Assembly: GCA_029262095.1 (NCBI GenBank)
Contig: JAJDAB010000218.1
Location: 1 to 10,608, forward strand
Length of the DNA stretch: 10,608 nucleotides
Direction: 5' to 3'
From: Candidatus Hydrogenedentota bacterium
Lineage (GTDB): Bacteria; Hydrogenedentota; Hydrogenedentia; Hydrogenedentales; SLHB01
Part shown: positions 1 through 5,157 of the stretch, piece after piece
How positions within the stretch are numbered: the first letter of the stretch is position 1
How the letters are laid out: each line of letters starts with the position of its first letter
The notes under the pieces: model-generated
Seen by the model: only the letters and a program-made list of their open reading frames with translations
Database searches by the model: none
Told to the model about the DNA's origin: nothing
Position numbers and translations under genes: made by a program

Positions 1-141
1 TTGAACCCGGACAGTTGGAATTTCCACCGGCAGGATTGGTCGTTCACACCCCGGGAAGCGATGATTAATTGGCAAAAGAAAGTACAGGGGCTAGGCGGCA
101 AGCCATATTACCAACCGTTGGGTCTGTCAAAGACACAGTAA
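1..141 (+). CDS. C-terminal end of an unidentified protein (5' partial)
   Basis: Frame 1 is open from the window edge to a TAA at 139..141, giving 46 residues that begin LNPDSWNFHRQDW and end GKPYYQPLGLSKTQ. The stretch is rich in Trp, Tyr and Pro and reads as normal coding sequence. The NPDSWN..RQDW pattern faintly recalls C-terminal tails of redoxin/AhpC-TSA-like proteins, but I cannot identify the family from so little. The gene ends one base before the convergent stop codon of the SelW-like gene, so the two are packed tail to tail with no room for a dedicated terminator. Confidence refers to its being coding, not to any function. Confidence 0.6.
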   Translation: MNPDSWNFHRQDWSFTPREAMINWQKKVQGLGGKPYYQPLGLSKTQ

Positions 142-142
142 C

Positions 143-421
143 TTAGCGGTCAATGTGACCCAAATCGCGTCCGGGATTGATTTGGTCCCGGACGCGTTTC
201 TTTAATTCCTTGGCATCAGGGAATCCGCCGTCATCCGTACGCGACCAAACGACCGTCTCCCCGATCCGAATTTCGAAGACCCCGCTCTGATCCCCCGGAA
301 TCAACGAGACCCCTCGGAGCTCGTTTTCGAATGTGGTGAGGAGTTCTTGAGCCATCCAAGCGGCGCGCAACAGCCATCGGCACGCGGTGCAATATTCGAT
401 TTCGATCATCGGCTTATTCAT
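143..421 (-). CDS. SelT/SelW/SelH family redox protein (Cys form)
   Basis: A 92-residue protein, typical of selenoprotein-W-type thioredoxin-fold proteins, if started at the ATG at 419..421 (MNKPMIEIEYC). The open frame extends upstream to 514, but the extra 31 residues do not resemble the family, and family members begin a few residues before the first beta strand. The redox motif is C11-T-A-C14 inside IEIEYCTACRW; many homologues carry selenocysteine at the second position, whereas here both are cysteine. The conserved middle GVFEIRIGETVVWSR and the tail around NPGRDLGHID also fit. There is no signal peptide, so it is probably cytosolic. The exact substrate of the family is not established; a thiol-redox role is inferred from the CxxC. 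No strong Shine-Dalgarno is visible. Confidence 0.85.
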   Translation of the reverse strand: MNKPMIEIEYCTACRWLLRAAWMAQELLTTFENELRGVSLIPGDQSGVFEIRIGETVVWSRTDDGGFPDAKELKKRVRDQINPGRDLGHIDR

Positions 422-574
422 GGCGTGATTATGCGGCGTAACGCGATGGAGTGAAAGGGGTTGTCGCGGCAGAATACACCACCTGCACGGGAACAATTTG
501 CCGCTTCTGCCCAACTCATATCGAGGCAGTCTCGCAACTGCCCGAATATAAACAACTTAGCGGCGGGGCATATA

Positions 575-590
575 CGGCACGACGGTTGCT
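575..590 (+). promoter_or_regulatory. Probable sigma-54 (-24/-12) promoter
   Basis: The 16 bases CGGCACGACGGTTGCT match the sigma-54 consensus TGGCACGNNNNTTGCW at every defined position except the first (C for T). The invariant GG (576..577) and GC (588..589) have the required 12-base offset. This predicts transcription starting near 601, about 23 bases ahead of the ATG at 624 on the same strand. Upstream, 525..542 holds an inverted repeat (GGCAG, 8-base spacer, CTGCC), which could be an activator site at about -60 to -76, though this is weak. The rest of 422..623 shows nothing else I can support, including no clear promoter for the minus-strand SelW-like gene. Confidence 0.6.
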
Positions 591-623
591 AATACGACTC
601 GGGACTTATTCTGGGGGGGTCAT

Positions 624-1901
624 ATGAACGTCGCCGCGATCGCATTAGAAGAGAAGCATAGAATCGTCGAGCAACCAGCGCCGTTGCGGACATCGCTCTT
701 GAGACCAAATTTCAGCCGCACGGTGAATTCATCGGCACTCGGTCTGGAATCGGCGCCGCAGAAACCGTTGAACTACCAAGTTAAACGGGGCGACAACCTC
801 TGGAGCATTTGTAAGAATTGTCTACGTGATCAAGGGCACAATCCCTCGAAGTCTGAGCTATACCGCGCGGTCCAAGATGTGGCGAAGGCGAACGGACTCA
901 GGAATCCCGATTTCATCAGCGTGGGTCAAGCGTTGGACCTGTCAGTGACGCGTGGCACCGCAACTCCAGCCGCTGCGCCTACCATCATCGCGAAAGCCGC
1001 CCCGGCCGTTGCCCCCACAGTAATCGCGAAAGCCGCCCCGACTTTAGTCGCAAAAGTGGCTCCGCCGGCCGCCGTCATCACCGAACCGAAACCGTTTCCA
1101 ACATCTTCGATCAAGACAATGAGTACCCAAGTGATTTCACCCGCCGACGCGAAAGCCGTCGCGGTTCCAATTGATAATAGGGCAGCGACGGCAGGCATCG
1201 CCCCGGCAGCAAACGCGGCTGGCGGAAGCACGGCAGCCATGTTGGCGGCATCGCAACAAGCGGTCGCCGCGAAAGCGGCTGCGTCGGCATTCGGCGGACC
1301 AGACGTGCGCGTGTTGGGCGCAACACCGCCGTTGGTCCAGGCTAACAGCGTTGAGCGAATCGGTATTGCCGCTCTACCGGGGCGCACCGACGTGGCCTCA
1401 CAAGAAAGCAAGCGACCGAACATCCGATCCTTGATGGGGAAAATCGGCTTGGGGAATCGTGAGGCGCGAATCGGTATGGGGTCGCCGTGGCGCAAAATAC
1501 TTGATGGCGCTGCTCGGATTACGTCAGGATTCGGCGTCCGAAATGACCCATTCACGGGACGCTTGCAGCATCACTCCGGCATCGATATCGGAGCCAAGCG
1601 CGGAACTCGCATCTTCCCAATGCAGGATGGTGAAGTCACCTTTTCCGGTTGGAAAGGTGGCTACGGTCGTATGGTCACCGTACTCCACGATGATGGGCTT
1701 GAATCAACGTACGGTCACAACTCCGAAAACTTGGTCAAGGTCGGTGAACGCGTAACGGCGGAAACACCGTTGGCGTTGGTAGGATCGTCGGGTCGTTCAA
1801 CCGGGCCACACATTCATTTTGAAGTCCGCGAGAACGGGCGAGCCGTCGACCCGGTACCGCTTCTTGAAGAGCGGTCAGTCAAGATATCCGAGGCTCTCTA
1901 G
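624..1901 (+). CDS. LysM + M23-family peptidoglycan endopeptidase
   Basis: A 425-residue protein. Residues about 51-107 form a LysM-like peptidoglycan-binding module (YQVKRGDNLWSI ... ISVGQALDL) with a longer than usual middle segment. Residues 108-295 are an Ala/Pro-rich linker with AKAAP-type repeats. Residues about 299-411 are an M23 (LytM-type) zinc peptidase domain: H317-xxx-D321 and H398 of HIH are the expected zinc ligands, and H365 (YGH) and H396 the expected catalytic histidines, so it should be active against peptide cross-links of the cell wall. The ATG at 624 follows a run of seven G that can act as ribosome-binding site. There is no hydrophobic signal peptide, which is odd for a wall enzyme. 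With the sigma-54 promoter in front, export through a flagellar-type apparatus is conceivable (inference). The 3' end overlaps the convergent sulfatase-like gene. Confidence 0.9.
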   Translation: MNVAAIALEEKHRIVEQPAPLRTSLLRPNFSRTVNSSALGLESAPQKPLNYQVKRGDNLWSICKNCLRDQGHNPSKSELYRAVQDVAKANGLRNPDFISVGQALDLSVTRGTATPAAAPTIIAKAAPAVAPTVIAKAAPTLVAKVAPPAAVITEPKPFPTSSIKTMSTQVISPADAKAVAVPIDNRAATAGIAPAANAAGGSTAAMLAASQQAVAAKAAASAFGGPDVRVLGATPPLVQANSVERIGIAALPGRTDVASQESKRPNIRSLMGKIGLGNREARIGMGSPWRKILDGAARITSGFGVRNDPFTGRLQHHSGIDIGAKRGTRIFPMQDGEVTFSGWKGGYGRMVTVLHDDGLESTYGHNSENLVKVGERVTAETPLALVGSSGRSTGPHIHFEVRENGRAVDPVPLLEERSVKISEAL

Positions 1902-3137
1902 CGCTTCCATGTCATCTTCGTTGAGCGCGGCCTCTTCCGCCTCGCTTAACTTGTATTGGTCCGACCAATCATCGACAAGTTCGGTCAGTTCCGCCACGAG
2001 GTCGGGCTTCTCTTTCGCTTGGTTGTCGAGTTCTTCCGGATCAACACTCACATTGTAAAGTTCAACACGCGGCCCGAGCTGTATAAGTTTCCACTCATCT
2101 CGAATCGCACTCTGGCGCATCGGCGGTTTATCCTCCAGCATTCCCCGAAGTCCCGCGATCTGCGGGACCGCACCACCATACGTCTCAACGATTCGTACCC
2201 GATCACCCGGAATCGATTCCGGCTTCAACAGGTTGAGCCCCAGCATTCCTTTCATCGGATCGATCCCCGCCAACGACAACAGCGTGACGCCGATGTCGAT
2301 GCCCCGCGCAGGAACATCCGTTCGCCCCGGTTCAATGTTCGGTCCATGAACAATGAAGGGAACGTGAAGGCCGGTCTGGTAGATACGTCGTCCATGCCCG
2401 AGATACTCGTGCTCGTAGAGACTTTCGCCGTGATCGCCGACGAAGACGATATAGGCATTTTCCTTGGGCAGCGCCTCTAGCAACCTCGAGATTTGAAGGT
2501 CTGTAAACGCAATCTCCGAATCGTATCGCGCGCGAACAGAATCGACTTCACTTAGGCTGCTCGTCCGTTTTCCCCAGGGGTTATGCTTCTTGTGCATCTT
2601 GTAAGGCGCATGCGGATCGGAGAAGTGAAACCACGCAAACATCGGCTTCGCTGTATCGCGATCTTCCAACAGTTTCAACGAACGTTCGAGCACGTCATCG
2701 CCGAGCCGTTCCGGCTTGAGCACGCCCCACCGCTTCGAATCCATGTCGTCGTCGTAGATGTCGAAACCGCGATCGAGTCCGCTAAGCTTACTCTTGAGCG
2801 TCCAGTTGCTCTGGACGCAAACCGTTTCATATCCGGCGTCCTTCAAGTTTTCGGCCACTGTAGGCGCCCAATCCGGGATGCGGATTCCGTTTTTGGTGGC
2901 GCCGGTCGTACGTGGATAGTGCGACGTCATCATCGCGCTAAACGACGGGCCGGTGAGCGGAACTTCGCAAATAAAGTCTTCGAATAAGAGCGACTCGGCA
3001 GCGAACCGGTCTAGATTCGGCGACGTCGGAAGTTCATAGCCGTAACATCCAAGGTGATCCGCACGAAGCGTATCGACCGAAATTAGGAAAATGTCCGGCG
3101 ATGCAGCGGACGCCATTAATGCGACCAGAGCGATCAC
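1875..3137 (-). CDS. Sulfatase-like enzyme (alkaline phosphatase superfamily), Thr at nucleophile site
   Basis: A 420-residue protein with the sulfatase/alkaline-phosphatase superfamily layout. The N-terminal metal strand is DIFLISVDTLRADHLGCYGY (D22), followed by PTSPNLDRFA, the nucleophile segment around residues 60-78, HFSDPHAPY near 171-179, and the second metal motif GDHGE (D235, H236) followed by YLGHG. The tail ALESLGYLD is typical of these proteins. Where true sulfatases have C/S-x-P-x-R for formylglycine formation, this one has T62-G-P-S-F, so a formylglycine sulfatase is doubtful; a phosphoesterase or phosphotransferase using Thr is possible. The GTG start at 3137 has GAGG about 7 bases upstream and gives a short hydrophobic N-terminus (IALVALMASAAS), perhaps a weak signal peptide. 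It lies 16 bases downstream of the lipoprotein gene and is probably co-transcribed with it. Confidence 0.88.
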   Translation of the reverse strand: MIALVALMASAASPDIFLISVDTLRADHLGCYGYELPTSPNLDRFAAESLLFEDFICEVPLTGPSFSAMMTSHYPRTTGATKNGIRIPDWAPTVAENLKDAGYETVCVQSNWTLKSKLSGLDRGFDIYDDDMDSKRWGVLKPERLGDDVLERSLKLLEDRDTAKPMFAWFHFSDPHAPYKMHKKHNPWGKRTSSLSEVDSVRARYDSEIAFTDLQISRLLEALPKENAYIVFVGDHGESLYEHEYLGHGRRIYQTGLHVPFIVHGPNIEPGRTDVPARGIDIGVTLLSLAGIDPMKGMLGLNLLKPESIPGDRVRIVETYGGAVPQIAGLRGMLEDKPPMRQSAIRDEWKLIQLGPRVELYNVSVDPEELDNQAKEKPDLVAELTELVDDWSDQYKLSEAEEAALNEDDMEALESLGYLD

Positions 3138-3153
3138 GGGTGTACCTCGAGGG

Positions 3154-3600
3154 TTAACTCTGCGATTCGGTTGGGTGTTCGATCACCAGTTCGCACGCCG
3201 CGCTGAGTGGTGCTTTGCCAATATCCGCATCCTTGACCATGATGACTTGACCATCTTCGCTATACGCGGTGAGCTCAAGCGTGAACGCGCCAGGCGGAGC
3301 CATAAACGGAACATCGACCTGAAGCGACCAAATACCGTCATTGGCTGTGGCATCGGGCCCTTGGCCGTTGTCCGACATGTTGAATTTCATGCGCGGATCT
3401 TCTTTGACGACACCCACAACGCGGTCAACGATGTTGCGCGAGTCCACCACGTTGACCGTGACGATGGCCGTATCGCCCGGACGCAACGTCGCGGGTCTAA
3501 TCTTGGCTTGTTGGAGACCCGGCTGGCCACCCAACGTGCTGCACCCGGATAGAAGCGCAAGAACCAGGACCATTGAACTCAGTTGTATGGCACCGCGCAT
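3154..3600 (-). CDS. Small lipoprotein with Ig-like beta-sandwich domain
   Basis: Starting at the ATG at 3598..3600 (AAGGAGAT about 9 bases upstream), this is a 148-residue protein. The open frame continues up to 3723, but that part crosses the predicted promoter and has no signal sequence. The N-terminus is a lipoprotein signal: MRGAIQ, a hydrophobic stretch, then the lipobox LLSGC with the lipidated Cys followed by Ser-Thr. The remainder (IRPATLRPGDTAIVTVNV ... SDNGQGPDATANDGIWSLQV ... PPGAFTLELTAYSEDG) looks like a single Ig-like beta-sandwich; the DNG..D..ANDGIW pattern is common in surface/adhesion-type domains. Its function is unknown. It directly precedes the sulfatase-like gene and may act with it at the envelope. 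Confidence 0.8.
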   Translation of the reverse strand: MRGAIQLSSMVLVLALLSGCSTLGGQPGLQQAKIRPATLRPGDTAIVTVNVVDSRNIVDRVVGVVKEDPRMKFNMSDNGQGPDATANDGIWSLQVDVPFMAPPGAFTLELTAYSEDGQVIMVKDADIGKAPLSAACELVIEHPTESQS

Positions 3601-3625
3601 GCGTGCGTATCTCCTTTTAGCCGTA

Positions 3626-3659
3626 GGCGGGTAGAACGTAACGGCGGGTAGAGCGTAAC
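3626..3659. repeat. Tandem 17-bp direct repeat in the divergent control region
   Basis: Two head-to-tail 17-base units, GGCGGGTAGAACGTAAC (3626..3642) and GGCGGGTAGAGCGTAAC (3643..3659), differ at one base. They lie 25 bases upstream of the lipoprotein ATG. The distal unit contains the predicted minus-strand -10 box, so the repeat may be a regulator site or simply a promoter-region duplication. Confidence 0.75.
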
Positions 3660-3681
3660 GCAGCATTCGCGGGGGTGTCAA
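3652..3681 (-). promoter_or_regulatory. Predicted sigma-70-type promoter for the lipoprotein/sulfatase-like pair
   Basis: On the minus strand a perfect TTGACA (-35, plus coordinates 3676..3681) is followed after 18 bases by TACGCT (-10, 3652..3657). Transcription would start near 3645, giving a leader of about 45 bases that ends in the AAGGAG ribosome-binding site. The -10 is weak (3 of 6), so the call rests mainly on the -35 and the position. Confidence 0.45.
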
Positions 3682-3704
3682 ATATGGACTGATTTGCGTA
3701 TACT
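3675..3704 (+). promoter_or_regulatory. Predicted sigma-70-type promoter for the SIMPL-domain gene
   Basis: GTGTCA (3675..3680) and TATACT (3699..3704) are separated by 18 bases and point to a start near 3711. This leaves a leader of about 80 bases containing the hairpin at 3752..3769. The -35 overlaps the minus-strand TTGACA, so the two promoters would be back to back and mutually exclusive. Confidence 0.4.
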
Positions 3705-3751
3705 CCATACCAATCTCCGCCAAGACGCGCTAAGGGCTGTTGGAATTTGGC

Positions 3752-3769
3752 GCGCACCTGAAGGTGCGC
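3752..3769 (+). promoter_or_regulatory. Leader hairpin upstream of the SIMPL-domain gene
   Basis: GCGCACC, loop TGAA, GGTGCGC form a perfect 7-bp stem just ahead of the GGAGG ribosome-binding site (about 3778..3782). There is no T-run, so it does not look like an intrinsic terminator. It could stabilise the mRNA or be an operator; its function is unknown. Confidence 0.4.
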
Positions 3770-3791
3770 CAGCGCGTGGAGGTACTTCGCA

Positions 3792-4490
3792 ATGAAGCAA
3801 CGTTTAGTTCTGGCGGCAGGTCTGCTGCTCTCTCTATCCATGACAGCCAACGGGCAAGAGGTGTTTACGGACAGTATCACCGTCCGTGGCGAAGCCATCA
3901 CCAAAGTCTCACCGGACACCATTGTTTGGACGGTAGCGCTCGAACGACACGCAGGAAGCGCCGAACGGGCGCGGGCTGCACTGGACGCTGAAACGACGCG
4001 AGTCCGCGAATCCGTTGCCGCGGCCGGATTGCAGGATTCCGACGTGACAATCGCTCGACTGCAGGTGCGCGAATCGAATGGACAATATGTCGCCCGACGT
4101 TCGATTTCTCTGTCGCAGAAAAAAATCGGCAACGCAATCTCCTTGATGAACCAATTGAAAGCACTGCGACCAGCAGAATTGTCCTACCGTCTTGAGCATT
4201 CACGGCGCAAAGATCTCGAACATGAAACACAGCAACAAGCCGTATCCAATGCGCGATCGCAAGCGACCATCATGGCGCGCGAATTGGACGCTGGGCTAGG
4301 CCGCGTTATCGTCGTCGATAACGAATTCGGCAATGTCGGTGAGTTTGGCCTGAGGCCCCGCTTTTCCGCGTATAAGGCGACGCCATTGGAGCACGTCTCC
4401 TCAGAGTCCTTTACTGATGCGAAGATTCGCGTGCACGCATCGGTGTACGTGACGTATTCGATTGGTGCGGCGCTCGCTTCGGCAGGCTAG
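3792..4490 (+). CDS. SIMPL-domain (DUF541) secreted protein
   Basis: A 232-residue protein starting at an ATG with GGAGG about 9 bases upstream. Residues 1-21 form a classical signal peptide (MKQR, hydrophobic core, then a site near TANG-QE), so it is periplasmic or outer-membrane associated. The mature part matches the SIMPL family: the first strand ITVRGEAITKVSPDTIVWTVALE, the helix around ETTRVRESVAAAGL, the segment DVTIARLQVRESN, and the closing FTDAKIRVHASVYVTYSI. SIMPL/DUF541 proteins are small extracytoplasmic proteins of poorly known function (one member has been linked to oxidative stress, BP26 is an immunogenic outer-membrane protein). It stands alone on its strand, divergent from the lipoprotein gene and convergent with the redox operon. 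Confidence 0.88.
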   Translation: MKQRLVLAAGLLLSLSMTANGQEVFTDSITVRGEAITKVSPDTIVWTVALERHAGSAERARAALDAETTRVRESVAAAGLQDSDVTIARLQVRESNGQYVARRSISLSQKKIGNAISLMNQLKALRPAELSYRLEHSRRKDLEHETQQQAVSNARSQATIMARELDAGLGRVIVVDNEFGNVGEFGLRPRFSAYKATPLEHVSSESFTDAKIRVHASVYVTYSIGAALASAG

Positions 4491-4504
4491 GCTTTCCGCG
4501 GAGG

Positions 4505-4537
4505 AACATCCCCCTTGCCCCCTTCAAAGGGGGAAAC
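4505..4537. repeat. Palindromic G/C-tract repeat between convergent genes
   Basis: The 75-base gap between two convergent genes contains ACATCCCCC, then TTG, then a hairpin CCCCCT-TCAA-AGGGGG (4518..4533) followed by AAA. This arrangement resembles short palindromic repeats that are scattered between genes in many bacterial genomes (from memory). It could also slow or stop transcription from both sides, though no U-tract follows on either strand. Confidence 0.5.
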
Positions 4538-4565
4538 ACGCAATGGTAACGATTTGGCTGTTGCA

Positions 4566-5126
4566 CTATTCTTCCGGTAGTTCGTTGGGAACTTCGATGA
4601 GTGATTCGAGAGCGATGGGTGGTTGCGCATCGGCTTCTTGTGCGGTGACGGGTAATACGATTTCGAGTCCGTCGACCATGCTGCACTTGGATGCGTTGCA
4701 CGCCTGGGCGTCTATCCGAATCGTGGCGTCGCCTTCATTCTCGCGTTTTACTTTGGCGGCGAAATACGAGGTGCCTTCGAAGCCGAACGTGTACCATTTA
4801 ATGTCGGTGTTCGAAAGATCGGTCGGTTCGGACTGGTACCAGGGACCATCAAGGGTGAGTGCGCCGGAGACTTCGATAACCGTGGGCAGTTCGCACTCGG
4901 GTTTTTCTTTGCCCGATGCTTCACGCGCGCGACGAACGTTGTCCATCGCATAGGTATGCCAACCCGCTTCGTGCCTCGCTTCAACGATGACGCTATCGCC
5001 CACGAGTATCGCGCGATACGACATGACTTTATCCCGGCGCATGCGGACGTCTTGCGATTCGCTCCACTCCGCGGCGGCGGTGAAAGAAATGAGTAGTAGG
5101 CCAATTGCGATTCGAGTGGTTTTCAC
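4566..5126 (-). CDS. Secreted DsbD-alpha-like (DsbD N-terminal domain) protein
   Basis: The frame is open to 5228, but the best start is the GTG at 5124..5126, with AAGGA about 7 bases upstream, opening a signal peptide (VKTTRIAIGLLLISFTAAAE); this gives 186 residues. The mature part resembles the immunoglobulin-like N-terminal domain of the thiol:disulfide interchange protein DsbD: VIVEARHEAGWHTYAMDN, TFGFEGTSYFAAKV, and the pair C143-NASK-C148 in DAQACNASKC, corresponding to the redox Cys pair of DsbD-alpha. The membrane and thioredoxin parts of full DsbD are absent, so it would be a free periplasmic carrier of reducing equivalents or a binding protein. It lies 31 bases after the selenoprotein gene and is probably in the same operon. 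C78 is an additional cysteine. Confidence 0.8.
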   Translation of the reverse strand: MKTTRIAIGLLLISFTAAAEWSESQDVRMRRDKVMSYRAILVGDSVIVEARHEAGWHTYAMDNVRRAREASGKEKPECELPTVIEVSGALTLDGPWYQSEPTDLSNTDIKWYTFGFEGTSYFAAKVKRENEGDATIRIDAQACNASKCSMVDGLEIVLPVTAQEADAQPPIALESLIEVPNELPEE

Positions 5127-5157
5127 GTCTAATCCTTCGTGGTGTGGATTCAGCAAA

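Noticed and set aside
590..600. TAATACGACTC identical to the first 11 bases of the T7 phage promoter
   Set aside because: The remaining CACTATAGG part is absent and nothing suggests a T7-type polymerase; the overlapping sigma-54 match explains the site better.
926..1555. 209-codon open frame antisense to the M23 peptidase gene
   Set aside because: It mirrors the Ala/Pro-rich linker and the start of the peptidase domain; the low-complexity Ala/Thr/Gly composition and lack of any motif or ribosome-binding site mark it as a shadow.
1956..2480. 174-codon plus-strand open frame within the sulfatase-like gene
   Set aside because: Antisense to well-conserved sulfatase-family sequence, with no recognisable domain or ribosome-binding site.
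3601..3723. N-terminal extension of the Ig-like lipoprotein
   Set aside because: It would put the lipoprotein signal in the middle of the protein and covers the predicted promoter and tandem repeat.
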